A stretch of 64,000 nucleotides of DNA from Entoloma clypeatum (GCA_963565915.1 OY751491.1:3844001-3908000), one strand, 5' to 3'. Shown: positions 9,503-20,810, counted from the stretch's first letter. Numbers and translations: made by a program. Notes: generated by a model from the letters alone, not told the origin.

Positions 9503-12500
9503 GGTGTCTTCCAACACAAGTTCTCCCTTCCAAGGATGCAGACCGTAGTTGAGATAGAATGGTGTGTACTTTGTCGCTTGATGTTGTACTGGAATTCTGC
9601 GATTGCGATCCATTCCGCCCAATCATCTTGTAGATGGTTGACAAAGTTTCGTAAGAACACCTCGGTTTCCTGATGCGATCGTTCGGCTTGTCCATCAGTT
9701 TGTGGATGGTATGCAGTGGACAGGTTTCTCTTGATTCCCAACATGCGGCAAAGTATCTCCATGAACTTCGCAGCGAACTGTGGTCCTCTGTCGCTAATGA
9801 TCTTCTTAGGGATCCCATGAAGCTTCCATATCTGGTCCTGATAGATCTTGGCTACTCCTTCAGCCGATAGTTCCATGGTTGTCGGGATGAGATGAAGCAT
9901 CTTTGAATGTCTGTCCATGATGACCAGAATTGCGTTCTTCCCATCAGATTCTGGTATCGGTCCCACGACGTCAATCCCTATGTCTTCCCATGGTTGACTT
10001 GGCGCGGCGTTAGGGTGTAGAGGGGCGTGTCTCCTTTGGCGGCTGATCTTGTTACGTTGACAGGTGTCACACCCTTTCACATACTTCTTTACGTCATGTA
10101 GGATGGTGGGCCACCAGTAGGTGCGAGTGAGGAGTTCATGTGTTCGATATTGTCCTGGATGTCCTGCCACTGGTGCGTCGTGCGCTTCAAACATCAGTTC
10201 TTGGCGCAATTGTGGGTCTGGTGGAACATAGACTCGTTCTCCTGCGTAGGTGATGCCATTTTCCTGCTGGTACCAGTGAGGATTCTTCTTCAGACCCTGG
10301 GCTACTTCTGTCTCCATGCGATTCGAGGCCTTGATGCGTGCGATCCATGGGTTTTCGATGGTTGTGATGTTTCCGATTTTGATGGAATCAGATGTTTCAC
10401 CCCCTTCAAAGAATTGTTCCTCCGTGAACATCTCCATTTGTATCACATCTTCTGATTCCAATCGTTTCAAAAATAGCCCCTCCTTGAGCATTTGGTCGCT
10501 GTCCTGCGGCTCGAGTTCCGTCTCATACCAGGGTAAACGTGACAGGATGTCTGCTTTCGCGTTTGTCTTCCCAGGTACATGTCGCAATTCGAAGTCATAA
10601 TCTTGTAACTTCATCTTCCAGCGCCTCTGTCGTTGGTTTAGGTCCTGAGGACGCCGGAAATACTCCAGGTTTTTGCGATCGGTTAAGATCTCGAAATGTT
10701 CCTTGGCTTCAAGTAGATAATGTCGCCAGTCCTTCAGTGCTTCCATGACTGCCAAGAGTTCCTTGTCATATATCTCGTAATTCTGTTCGGCCGCGGACAT
10801 GGTCCGCGACAAGAACGCGATAGGATGCCACTTGTCGTCTTGTTTCTGTGAAAGTACCGCTCCAATCGCATAACCCGATGCATCAGTTTCGACCCTGAAC
10901 TGTCCGTCCGGTTTGGGCAATGCCAAGACTGGTGCCGTTGTGATTGCCCGTATGAGACCTTCAAATGCTTCTTGCGCCGCTGGTCCCCATGTGAATGCTG
11001 TATTCCCCATAAGTGTTGTGAGTGGCTTTGCGATGTTTGAGTATCCTTCAATGAAGCGTCGATAAAAATTGGCAAATCCCAGGAACCTCTGGACTTCCTT
11101 TTTTGATGTGGGTACTCGCCAGTTCCGGATTGTGTCCACCTTTTCGGTTTCCATCTCAACACGTCCTTCTCCAACGACATATCCCAATATGGGGCATTTC
11201 GTTACTTCCCAAAGACACTTCTTCTCTTTTAGGAACAGGTCATTGTCTGACAGAATCTGCAAGATCTCTTCGGTGTTCTGGGCGAGTTCTTCCTTGGTTT
11301 TACCAATAACCACTATGTCATCCATGTAAATCACACAGATGCGCCGACGGATCTGATCCCTGAATAGGCTGGCCATCATCCAAGAGAACGTTCCCGGGGA
11401 GTTGCAGAGACCGAAAAACATGACCAATGGTTCAAACAATCCTCGGCTGGTCAGGAAGGCGGCTTTCCATTCGTCACCCTTCTTAATCCGCATGTTATTG
11501 TATCCCCACATGATGTCCATTTTGTTGAAGTAGACTGCGTCCTTCAATACATCCAAGAGGTCGTTGATGCGTGGGAGTGGGAATTTGTCCTTAACCGTGA
11601 ATTTATTGACCGTGCGATAATCCTGTACCAATCGTTTGGAACCGTCTTTCTTGTTAATGAAGAAGCAGGGTGATGCATAAGGGGATTTGGACGGTCGGAT
11701 CTTTCCGGTTGCCAGGCCTTCATCGATGAATTCATCCAGTTCTTCTTGCTCCTTTTGGGTCATAGGATACGTGTTTCCTCCTAGCTCCTTTGGTGCGTCC
11801 GGTGTAAGTTCAATGCCGTGGTCCCATTCTCTTTCCTTTGGGATCTTGTCAAAGTTTTCTTTTTCAAAGAGATGGGCAAAACGTTCAACGTATGAGGGTC
11901 GTTTGGTTGTGGGAGGTGGTGTGGGAGTAACTGCTTCCAATATGGGGTCTCCGGGCTTCCATTTCTGATCTGATTTCTTGGGCGCGTCCTTGTCTCGTAC
12001 TTCCACCATGTGAACCCGATGTTTGCGACCATTAAGGTTAACCCTGAAATCCGAGTGTTTGGTTTGACATGTTGATGGGCACCGGTTGAATGTTACAGCG
12101 CCGGTCGTCCAATTGATTGTGGGGTTGTGGTGTACCAACCAGTCATGTCCCAAAAGCATGTCCGTTCTCCCAATGTCCAATACCATTGCTTCCATGGTTT
12201 CCTGGTGTGTTCCTAAGTCCAGCTTGACTTCGGCAAGTTTTTCTGCTTTCTGTTGTCGGTTCGGCGATCCATCCGCATTTAGGATTGCTATGGGCTTTAT
12301 TCCACGTGTGGGAAGGTTCTGTTCGCGTACTATTCTGGGATGGATACATGTGCATTCACATCCGCTATCAACCTCAGGTCGAATGGCCTTTGGTCCTCGT
12401 CGTGTTTTGATCTGAGCTTGCAGCTTGATCTCTCGTCGTTTCGGAGGTTTATCTCCCTTGACAATCTTAGTTGACGCAACGGCTCGCTTTGCAGGGATAA

Positions 12501-12534
12501 CATAAGTTATATTGTCTGTAGCTGCACCAGGCAA
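9503..12534 (-). pseudogene. Gypsy-B copy 1 pol (PR-RT-RH-IN)
   Basis: A single long frame starts at 12534, 41 bp after gag. It carries an aspartic protease (VDSG near residue 56, GHDWL near 130), a reverse transcriptase with YMDD near residue 404, an RNase H starting VETDASGYAIG near 550, an integrase zinc finger ending CDTCQRNK near 825, and an integrase core with DVVG, SDRGPQFA near 914 and TDGQAER near 945. Near 9592 it lacks 10 bp present in copy 2, which shifts the frame just after the EFQYN motif. At 9502 the LINE interrupts it. Apart from these two lesions the catalytic residues are intact, so the copy was probably competent before the deletion and LINE insertion. Confidence 0.9.
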
Positions 12535-12575
12535 GCGAGTTCGTTTAATGGATAAGGGTCGCGACTTAGCGTCGT

Positions 12576-13442
12576 TTAATCGGACCCTTCGGGAAAATCC
12601 TTCTCATCGGTCTCTATGGTGATGGTTTCATCATCATCGGTATCTCCATCAGACACCTTCCTAATCTTTCCAGAGTTCTTCTTCGGCTTGCGGCAGTTGC
12701 GCGCGATATGTCCTTCTTGGTCGCAGTTGAAACACTTACGACCATCTTTCTTCTTTGGGGCTTTGCAGTCTTTGGCAAGGTGACCAAAGCACTGACAGTT
12801 GTAGCAACGGGCTACTCCTGCTTTGTCGATCTCCATGGCTTTGCCTTGACCACCATAAGTGGTGCCCGATCCGGTGCGTGTGTCGCCACCCCCTCGGATG
12901 ACTAATGCATGTCCCTCCATCTGTCGTCCCTTGTTTCGGATCTCCTTTGCGTAATCAGTGTACGTCTTGCCATCGCTAGCCACTTGTTCAGAAATGCTGC
13001 GGTTGACGTTCTTTTCCAGGATGTATTTCCCAGTTTCTTCGCCAAGGTTTGACAGCTTCAAGAGCTCTTCGAATTCGTCCAAGAATTCGTCGATGGTGCG
13101 TTTCTCCTGTTTCAGGACTTCCAGTCTCGCCTTGGCCGCTGCCGACTTGTTGGCAATAGAGAATCGCGTAGCGATGTCGTCTGAGAACCCTAACCAGGTG
13201 ATGTTCTCGCCATCGGTGGCAAGGTCGTCTAACTTGTTGCTGGCCCAGTGTTTACCAGACCCTTCCATCATGCGGGATAACACCGCAAGAATCTTCTGAT
13301 CGTCAGACAGGCCCTTCTGGAACCTGATGTATAATTTGGTGGCTTTCCACCACTCGTCGAAGGTGTGTCTGTCTTTGAACATCCCAGGATCTTTGATGAT
13401 CTTGGATGTATCCATTGTTTGTACTGTCGGTGCTTCTGCCAT
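12576..13442 (-). CDS. Gypsy-B copy 1 Gag
   Basis: This 288-codon frame encodes a retrotransposon Gag. A capsid-like region (residues about 20-150, with DEWWKATKLYIRFQ and a FDEFEELLKLSN helix) is followed by two CCHC zinc knuckles, CYNCQCFGHLAKDC and CFNCDQEGHIARNC, near residues 212 and 235, and an acidic tail. Gag would bind element RNA and form the virus-like particle. The start at 13442 is the first clear ATG, but the reading frame stays open upstream to about 13800 and the same upstream peptide is conserved in copy 2, so the true protein may be longer. Pol follows after 41 bp in a separate frame. No stop or frameshift is seen. Confidence 0.88.
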   Translation of the reverse strand: MAEAPTVQTMDTSKIIKDPGMFKDRHTFDEWWKATKLYIRFQKGLSDDQKILAVLSRMMEGSGKHWASNKLDDLATDGENITWLGFSDDIATRFSIANKSAAAKARLEVLKQEKRTIDEFLDEFEELLKLSNLGEETGKYILEKNVNRSISEQVASDGKTYTDYAKEIRNKGRQMEGHALVIRGGGDTRTGSGTTYGGQGKAMEIDKAGVARCYNCQCFGHLAKDCKAPKKKDGRKCFNCDQEGHIARNCRKPKKNSGKIRKVSDGDTDDDETITIETDEKDFPEGSD

Positions 13443-14233
13443 GTCTAGAACCTGCGGAGTAGGAGAGGTGTCGGATTGTTGGGATGAAGATGGGGTTCGG
13501 GATACAGGTAGGGGTTGAAAATCAGTCTCTGTTCTAGGCGTCTGTTCGGTATCTGACTGCGCGGAGTCAAAAGTAAATTCGTCAGGGGACTCATCGGCGG
13601 AATCGGTGGCAAAACGTTTGGGGTATTTCCTCTGTAGATCTCTAAGGAATCTCTGTTCCTGCGCGTCTGTTGGTCGCGAGAAGGGGTCAAGTCTCTCGTT
13701 TCGTGCCCAACGGTTGTACTCGGTCTGTTGCTTGTCGGTGGTGAAGTGGGCGTAGATCTGCTGCTTCGAGTAAGACGTGGTGATGCGGCTCTGGGACGTC
13801 TCGACGTGAGCGTCCTAATCAATCTTCTGATAACGGTTGTCTGAACACCGATAAACTCTCTGATCTCTGTGATCCGACCTGTCTGAGGTCCTTCTTGAAC
13901 GCGAAAGCTTTTGAGTTCGTTCTGTCGGGCGTTGTAACGCGCGATCTGGTGTTGCCAAGCAAGATGGATGCTCTCTGCTATCTCGCCGTGGGGGCGATGC
14001 TCGTCGTTGTCTAGTTCTTCATCAAGCACCTGCTGTAGGATGCGACGGATCTCCGATTCGATGTACTGCTGGATGAGTGTAAAATCGATACTGTCTCGAG
14101 GACTTAGCTCCTCCTGTCGGGCTTCTGGTGTGCTGAATGGGTTACTGGTGAAGTCTTCAAAGAAGCGCGACGTCTTGACTCGTCTGGTAGTTGCTCTCTT
14201 TGCTCTGGGCGAACCTAACGAGATTTAGCAACT
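13443..14233 (-). other. Gypsy-B 5' leader and Gag N-terminal extension
   Basis: This 790-bp region lies between the 5' LTR and the Gag ATG. It encodes conserved peptides (for example IESEIRRILQQVLDEEL and QIYAHFTTDKQQTEYNRW) that recur in the inverted fragment at 32606-32950 and in copy 2 (20500-20810). These peptides lie in two frames separated by a stop or shift near 13815, and I see no ATG near their start. They probably form an N-terminal Gag domain, now disrupted or started from a non-ATG codon. Confidence 0.6.
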
Positions 14234-14603
14234 TGTTATGCGTAACAAACCGTTCCAAGGTTCGGGCAGAGTATGCAGGAAGATGGAAAGGCGAAGAGCA
14301 ATGTGATTGCTAAATCTAAGGAATGTAGCTATGGTACATGAGGTTTATATAGTACTGACTATGAGCGGTAGCGAATGAGTCAGTAACTGCGGAAGGCAGT
14401 GCACATGAGTAAGGCGACTGCGGAAGGCTATGCACTAATGAGTAAGCTGACTGCGGAATGAGTCAGACAGCTGCGGAAAGCGAGTCAGCGCGGGAGCGAA
14501 GTATACTAAAGGAAATAAAGTATAATATGATATGTGTAAGCGGGGGCCGATGAGTAAAAGTAAAAAGGTAAGCGTATACGTCCGTAGTCGTTAGTCCGTA
14601 ACA
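14234..14603 (-). repeat. Gypsy-B copy 1 5' LTR (370 bp)
   Basis: Read on the minus strand it begins TGTTACGGAC and ends GCATAACA. It contains several repeats of a GACTGCGGAA-type motif. It matches the 402-bp LTR of copy 2 at 20097-20498. The immediately adjacent plus-strand sequence at 14604 is Copia-A coding sequence, which fixes the boundary. Confidence 0.88.
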
Positions 14604-15851
14604 GAAGGGTGGTTCATGACACTCTTGGACGTCTCAGCAGCCTTCCTCTATGGAACACTCCGTGAAGTAATTTACATGCGACAACCTGAGGGCTACATAG
14701 TAAAAGGGAAGGAAAACCTCGTGTACCGACTATACAAAGCCCTATACGGACTCAAGCAGGCCGCATTAGCCTGGTGGAGGGAACTCAATTCCTCCATGAA
14801 AAAGCTCGGCTTTGTCCGGCTTCACTCCGATGTGGGAGTTTTCATTCACACAAGTACCAAAGGGGAAACTGTAATCGCCGTCATTTATGTCGATGACTCT
14901 GCTTTTCTCGGCACAAACCGGGAATACATGCTGGAAAAGAAGAAGGCCTTCATGACAACATGGGAATGTAGGGACCTAGGCCACCTAGTCCCTGATGGGG
15001 AACCAAAAGAATTTCTCTCTATCCAAATAAGGCAACGTGGGAAGAGGATCTTCATTGATCAAGTACCCTACCTTGAGAAAATTCTCGCACGCATGGGGAT
15101 GAGCGAATCTAATGCCACCCATACCCCACTCCCGACGGGCTACAAACCCATGAAGTCTGAAGATGAACCCAATGCGGAACTCAGATCCAAGTACCAATCC
15201 GTTATCGGGTCATTATTGTACTTAATGATTGGGACAAGACCCGACATTTGTTTTGCTGTAATCAAAATGTCTCAATTCTCCGCAAACCCCACCAAACGCC
15301 ATTTAGAAGTGGCTAGGGATATTTGCAGACACCTGAAAGCAACAAAAAATTATGTGATCATGTATGATGGTGATTCCGGGAAAGGGATCTATGCTTTTAC
15401 AGACTCTGATTGGGCGTCAGACGAAAACACCAGGAAATCCACCACTGGCTACTTCATATCACTAGCGTCTGGAGCAGTAACATGGGTTTCATCAGCGCAG
15501 AAAACCATTGCCCTCTCATCCACGGAAGCAGAATACATGGCGCTGTCAGATTGCAGTTGTGCAGTGGCATGGCTTAGAAGCATGCTTGCCGAACTTGGAA
15601 TGCAGATCGGGTCAGTCCCGATTTATGGAGATAACAATGGCTCTGTATTCATCGCATCCAATCCTGTAACTGAAAAGCGGTCCAAGCACATTGACATGTG
15701 ATTCCAATTTGTCAGAGAAAAAGTATCCGAAGGCGTTATTACGGTCGAATTCATCGAAGGAGTGAATAACCCTGCAGACCTTTTAACTAAGAATCTGGGG
15801 AAAATCCTCTTTAGTAAGTTTATCCCATACTTCAGACTACTTAAAAACTAG
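14604..15851 (+). pseudogene. Copia-A copy 3, RT-RNase H fragment
   Basis: This plus-strand fragment begins inside reverse transcriptase at the GWFMTLLDVSAAFLYG region. It keeps the catalytic YVDD (near 14895-14910), the KSTTGYF and SSTEAEYMAL RNase H motifs and the C-terminal end of Pol. Its N-terminal two-thirds were displaced by the Gypsy-B insertion. The frame ends early at TGA (15700-15702), where the intact copy has CGA. The base change GTG to ATG directly before it and a TCG to TTG change after it are also CpG transitions. After the stop the original frame continues in phase to a natural TAG at 15849-15851. A polypurine tract of seven G follows at 15913-15919, exactly where the 3' LTR should start, but the LTR is missing. 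Confidence 0.92.
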
Positions 15852-15919
15852 ACGAAAAAAGAGTACCTATATGGGAAAAAGTAAGATGTATTTAGAAGTA
15901 TGTACTAAATATGGGGGGG

Positions 15920-16137
15920 TGTGCCAAAATTTCTTCACAGGTGCCCTGCACCGTGGACTTTCTCCTCCCTTGCTGGAAGAGTTGTTGCATGATAGATTCC
16001 TTGGCGTTCCTTTCCAAAAGGGTTACACCGTGCCTTTCCTCAATCTTGCCCTTGATCACCAGGGTCCCGAATTGCGTAATCCAATTGTCGGTCTTCATTG
16101 AACCTTGCTTAAAGCTCTCGATTTTGGATTGGGCCAC
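15920..16137 (-). pseudogene. Gypsy-D Gag-like fragment
   Basis: About 72 codons (start at 16137) encode a helical, charged peptide including ERHGVTLLERNAKESIMQQL and a GRRKSTV motif. It lies about 220 bp inside the Gypsy-D LTR, the usual place of gag, and is cut off at 15920. Assignment to Gag rests on position and general character. I recognise no zinc knuckle or capsid hallmark in the fragment. Confidence 0.45.
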
Positions 16138-16355
16138 GGGCTCAATGTTTCCCTATGTGTCTCAAACGGCAACGCTAGATATGGTGGGTGCACCAAGCGT
16201 TTCTCTTCTTATCCCTGAAGTCCGGGAGATCCCCCTTAACGCTAGGGTCCGCGTGTAATAACAAAGTGCGACTTTTAACGCAAAAGTGCGAAACGGCAGG
16301 GATAGTGATGATGAAGTGTGTGTTTGGGCGGGCGAGTAGAAAGAGCTTGTTCTTC

Positions 16356-16636
16356 TGTTGAGGCGACGCTAAGTCAAACAACGTCGCGAGCCCAAACTTA
16401 GGAACGAAGTGGAAAGATGATAAGATTGCCAAGAGACCCAGCAGGAATCTCAAGAGAACAAGCTATCGAATACAAGTGCAAGTACCCTACTTATATATGT
16501 AAATTCCATGAGGCTGCATTGTGGCAGCGTCATGCTGCGCGATAATGATAAGATGTCCTCATGTACGATATGATGTAGATAAGATAAGATCGAGATAAGA
16601 TAAGATAAAGTGAAAAGTGAAAATACGATCATAACA
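16356..16636 (-). repeat. Gypsy-D 5' LTR (281 bp)
   Basis: Read on the minus strand it starts TGTTATGATCG, has a TTATC/ATCTT microsatellite, a GCAGCATGACGCTGC near-palindrome and a TATATAAGTAG TATA-like box, and ends CGCCTCAACA. Related LTRs are at 24774-32083 (interrupted) and 42021-42181 (truncated). The family varies in length mainly through the ATCTT tandem. Confidence 0.75.
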
Positions 16637-17992
16637 ACATCCTCCAGCAGAATCCGAAATTCCGCCAGGATTTCTATTGGAATTTAGGATTCCTGTCAGA
16701 ATCCTCTGAGAATTCAAAGATTCTGATAGGAATCCTGAGGAATCAGAGGAATTCTACAATTCCTGAAAAGAATCCATTGGTGATCTGATGGCAGTAATTG
16801 TTATTCTTATTCACTCCTTTCAGTAGCTTCAATTGTATTTAATTAATTTTATATAATACAAACTAAACAAAAAATAACCCCCCCCCTCATTTGTTAAGGC
16901 AAGGGGGCATGCAAAGCATTGAGAGGACAGTGAGGACCATGAGAAGTACATAAAATAAATTGATTACCCCGCATAAGGCAGTATCCATATATAGTAATAA
17001 AGACAGAAAATATTTGAAATCAAATTATAAGTTTGAAGATACTTGAATTACTCTTATACAATGCTTTATTGTTGAGATATAAGATAAATACTGCATATTT
17101 TCCCATCAATTCACAAATTATATAATACCAGACAATCACCATCATACAAATGTAGCATATTTAAAATCAGCTTCAAATTTTGCATCCAGCTTAGTCAAAC
17201 CAAATCAATTGATTGTTATCAACTGGAACAAACAAATACAAACAATATATGCATTCATCATCCGATGTATGGCAGCTGTCTGTATCAAATTGAATCATCT
17301 TTCCAGCTTCAAAACTGGCAGACTTACTATTTTCAGCTATATTTGTATAAATACAGTCAAACAAGAAACCTATCTGAGCTCTTTACCCCATATGATCTTG
17401 ATCTGATCAAAACTGATTATTTTATCAAATGCTTATAATATTTGTCATTTCATCAAGTCACATGATCAAACAGATGATATTGAACCCAGCTTGCAAAATG
17501 GATAGCTTGAGATGGAAGTTAATCTCAGGCCCATGAAGGTAGCTATGGGACTGAGGGTTATGAAGATAAATGAGGTCGGAAGAAATTGGGGATGCTTGGA
17601 ACTCTTGTGCAATGCTAAGTAGAGCAACCCCAAAAGTCCTTACTCCATCTCAATTGATCCGACACCCATCGGTTTCTGGAAGCTTCAAATAGCCCTCCAG
17701 CGGCAGGGACAGCAACCATCAGTGCTTGTTTCAGGGTGGATAGAGCGGTTACAGCATGCTTTGGAAAATGGGGTACATATCAGCTAATCTCTTGCACTAA
17801 GAATGCCTTGGAGCATATACCATAGAGGGAGACTATATAATGCCCTTCTTGAGTGACATTGTGATCAGGTCTGGAGATAAAGGTCCAGTCGAAAGGTCTG
17901 GGGTTGATCTCAGGCTGTGTAAGTAGGGGTCAAACTTTGAATGTGAATTGGCAAGATTTTCAAAATCAACAGCAAGATGATTATACTCACAT
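16637..17992. other. AT-rich intergenic sequence, no gene seen
   Basis: About 1.35 kb has no long frame. 16650-16780 is dense in GGAATCCT/AGGATTCC and GAATTCC motifs on both strands, and related AGGAATCC/GGATTCC words recur at 18460-18485. A C8 homopolymer lies near 16880. The rest is AT-rich without recognised features. Confidence 0.5.
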
Positions 17993-18420
17993 TGTAGAGG
18001 CGACCTTACAATACAACAACTCCAAAGTGCTCCGAAGCGACTCCAATGTTGGATAACTTGCAAGGAAAATCCAAAGTTAAATTAGACTATGAAGTACAAT
18101 ACGAGGCATACCTTGCAAGAGAAATCCAAAGAGAAAGTTCTGAGGATTCCCATGCAAGCTAGACAGCTATCTAGACAACAAGAATTGGAAATGAGGAGAG
18201 GAATGTTGAAATATGACAAAGATTGGGAGTAGGGATGGGAACAGAATATGTAAATCAGAATCATGAATATGGTGATATAAATGGTTGCTCCAATGTGCCC
18301 TCTGATGCAAAGTACAGTCGGAGGTGATGAAAGAGAGATGGAAAAGAAAGGAAAAACATAAAGTATAGTAATATAAATAATAGACATACCACAATGGTGG
18401 GAGGTTTGGAGGATGGGTCA
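17993..18420 (+). repeat. G-repeat, diverged copy
   Basis: It begins TGTAGAGGCGACCTTACA and continues AACTCCAAAGTGCTCCGAAG. It can be aligned for about 400 bp with 49536-50070, including the shared words cttgcaag, gagatccaaag / gaaatccaaag and aaagtatagtaa. The two copies differ by many substitutions. No coding sequence is seen in either copy. The right border is uncertain. Confidence 0.65.
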
Positions 18421-18529
18421 GAGGTGTCAGCAGTACTTTGCACTCCCCCACATTCTCCAGAGGAATCCGATTGGATTCCTCAGGAACGTCTGAGGAGCGT
18501 CGGAATACTGTCAAGGCCAGTCTACTGTA

Positions 18530-19109
18530 CTTTCAATGTCTCAACACACATGTGGTGTTCCTGGTTCTAGGCCTCCACCACGGTTTGCCACACCACAGGC
18601 ATCTATTCCATCGACACCCATCAGAGCTCATAGGACAGTAGGCCATGTTCATTCAATGCTGTTTGGAGTCCCAAGACACATGGATTTGCCCAGCGCCAGA
18701 CATCCAGCCCCCACCTCCCCTGTCATCAATGTTGATGTCTCCCCATATGTCAATATCAATATACGTGGTGTGATTGTTGGAGTTTCTCCCCTGATTTTCA
18801 CACCTTTCTAACACCCCCCTCCAAGATTCAGGGCAGATTTCTCCTACTCACACAAATAGTACAGATGAGCCAAACATGCCTGGCACAAGCCCACCTTACC
18901 AAGATTTTTTTTGCCATGCAGAACAGACTTTATCAGGGCCTACATCTTCTCATTATGGCTACATTATGGCTACAGTTTCAGGATTTACATGGCAACTCAT
19001 TTCCATGATGCGGAGGCCACTGAGATTTTACATCAGATTTTCAAGCAGAGTTTTGTTTGAGGGCAACTATATTGATCAGGTCAAGCGCACATACAATGTA
19101 TCAACTGGT
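18530..19109 (+). other. Unidentified, possibly coding fragment
   Basis: A plus-strand frame at 18536-18811 (91 codons) and another at 18876-19115 give non-repetitive, plausible peptides, such as VINVDVSPYVNINIRGVIVG and EGNYIDQVKRTYNVSTG. They lack known motifs and are separated by stops. The second is cut by the Copia-A LTR at 19110. This may be a decayed gene or an unrecognised element; I assign no function. Confidence 0.35.
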
Positions 19110-19421
19110 TGTTGAAGTTCCACCTGGGCGCTAGCCACAGGTGTACTGAGCAACACAGCTACTGTGTGGAAGTACTCTACTTAACTGTTCTAGCCACTTA
19201 CATGGTTTGGGAGGGTGAGGCTGGTGAGAGCGGTTGAGGCTGATAAGAGCGATGGAGCTGGTTAAGAGTCAAGAGACAACTTGTTGATATTGACAGTTTC
19301 CTGGTCTTATATACCGTACTACTGTTTGTACCAACCAAATAAGTATGTAATCAAAGATATGTAAATGGTCATGTGATGTAATCTAATCTAATCTAATCTA
19401 CATGATGGAAAAGTTTCAACA
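19110..19421 (-). repeat. Copia-A LTR, copy 4 (312 bp)
   Basis: It starts TGTTGAAG and ends TTTCAACA, with the same (TAATC) tandem as the other copies but more substitutions. It is followed by six C before the assembly gap. In the intact copy the 3' LTR is followed by the same C run, the polypurine tract on the minus strand. This is therefore the 3' LTR of a minus-strand Copia-A whose body is hidden in or lost at the gap. Confidence 0.9.
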
Positions 19422-19427
19422 CCCCCC

Positions 19428-19627
19428 NNNNNNNNNNNNNNNNNNNNNNNNNNNNNNNNNNNNNNNNNNNNNNNNNNNNNNNNNNNNNNNNNNNNNNNNN
19501 NNNNNNNNNNNNNNNNNNNNNNNNNNNNNNNNNNNNNNNNNNNNNNNNNNNNNNNNNNNNNNNNNNNNNNNNNNNNNNNNNNNNNNNNNNNNNNNNNNNN
19601 NNNNNNNNNNNNNNNNNNNNNNNNNNN
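19428..19627. other. Assembly gap, 200 N
   Basis: Exactly 200 N separate a Copia-A 3' LTR from a Gypsy-B pol fragment. The length is a conventional filler, so the true distance is unknown. Any reading frame crossing it is meaningless. Confidence 0.99.
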
Positions 19628-20096
19628 GAAGAAGCAAGGGGAGGCATAAGGGGATTTGGATGGGTGGATCTTTCCAGTTCCTAGACCTTTGTCAATGAAT
19701 GCGTCCAATTCCTCTTGTTCCTTTTGTGTCATGGGATATGTATTTCCCCCTAGTTCCTTCAGTGCATCCGGTGTAAGTTCGATACCATGGTCCCATTCCC
19801 TTTTCTTTGGGATCTTATCAAGTTCTCCTTCTCCAACAGGTGAGCAAACCGATCAATGTATGAGGGTCGTTTGGTTGTGGGAGGTGGCGTAGGAGTGATA
19901 GCTTCCAAGATAGGGTCTCCAGGTTTCCATTTCTGACTTGACTTCTTTGGTGCATCTTTGTCGCGTACTTCAACCATGCAAACCCGGTGTTTGCGACCAT
20001 CAAGGTTAACCTTGAAATCTGAATGTTTGGTTCGACATGTTGTTGGGCACCGGTTAAATGTTACCACGCCGGTTGTCCAATTGATTGTGGGGTTGT
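19628..20096 (-). pseudogene. Gypsy-B copy 4, protease-RT fragment
   Basis: This minus-strand fragment of Gypsy-B pol runs from the HHNPTINWTTG segment downstream of the protease to SKSPYASPCFF at the start of reverse transcriptase, where the gap begins. It corresponds to 11650-12130 of copy 1. A small frameshift is present near 19830 (the KENFDKIPKE region). It ends at 20096 where the LTR of copy 2 begins, so copy 2 appears to have inserted into this older copy of the same family, in opposite orientation. Confidence 0.82.
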
Positions 20097-20498
20097 TGTT
20101 ACGGACTCTATGGTATGAGGACCACATCATATCTTTTACTTATCGGCCCAACTCGGCGCCCTCTTACGAACTTACTATGTCTAATGTCTACTTTCGCAAC
20201 CTTCGATTCCCAGTCTGACTCATTACATTACTTCGTCATCCCCTTTAGTATACTTCGCTCCCGCACTGACTCGCTTTCCGCAGTCAGCTTACTCACTGTA
20301 CATAGCCTTCCGCAGTCGCCTTACTCATGTGCACTGCCTTCCGCAGTACTGACTCATCCACTACCACCTATAGTCAGTACCTATATAAACCTCTTGTACT
20401 ATAGTAGATTCCTTAGATTTAGCAATCACTTTGCTCTTCGCCTTTCCACTTTCCTGCATACTCTGCCCGAACCTTGGAACGGTTTGTTAAGCATAACA
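20097..20498 (+). repeat. Gypsy-B copy 2 5' LTR (402 bp)
   Basis: It starts TGTTACGGAC and ends AGCATAACA. It carries repeated TTCCGCAGT motifs and a TATATAAACC TATA-like box near 20390. It is longer than the 370-bp LTR of copy 1 through differences in the repeated middle part. Leader sequence matching copy 1 follows immediately. Confidence 0.9.
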
Positions 20499-20810
20499 AG
20501 TTGCTAAATCTCGTTAGGTTCGCCCAGAGCGAAGAGAGCAACTACCAGATGAGTCAAGACATCGCGCTTCTTTGAAGACTTCACCAGTAACCCATTCAGC
20601 ATGCCAGAAGGAGATTTACAGAGGAAATACTCTGAACGTTTTGCCACCGATTCCGCCGACAAGTCCCCTGACGAATTTACTTTTGACTCCACGCAGTCAG
20701 ATATCAAACAGACGCCTAGAACAGGGACTCATTTTCAATCCTTACCTGTATCCCGAACCCCATCTTCATCCCAACAACCCGACCCCTCTTCTGCTCCGCA
20801 GACTCTAGAC

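Larger units (their letters stand above)
4750..14603 (-). mobile_element. Gypsy-B retrotransposon copy 1, split by a LINE
   Basis: This is a minus-strand Ty3/gypsy element with its 5' LTR at 14234-14603, gag at 12576-13442 and pol from 12534 leftwards. A LINE occupies 4930-9502, and the element resumes at 4929 and breaks off near 4750, before the end of pol. No 3' LTR is present. The 5' LTR abuts a plus-strand Copia-A fragment at 14604, so Gypsy-B inserted into Copia-A. The left target flank has been lost. Confidence 0.9.
15920..16636 (-). mobile_element. Gypsy-D 5' end fragment
   Basis: This minus-strand fragment has an LTR at 16356-16636 and about 440 bp of internal sequence ending at the Copia-A polypurine tract. 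The LTR ends in TCGCCTCAACA, as does the solo LTR ending at 32083. The rest of the element is missing. The join to Copia-A falls at the exact border where the Copia-A LTR should begin, so a recombination or assembly join is possible. Confidence 0.7.

Noticed and set aside
13445..14029. A separate 194-codon gene upstream of Gypsy-B Gag
   Set aside because: Its second half is an out-of-frame shadow of the Gag N-terminal extension, whose true peptide is conserved in copy 2; its first half belongs to the element leader.
19388..19732. Frames crossing the first N run
   Set aside because: They are created by the N filler between a Copia-A LTR and a Gypsy-B fragment.
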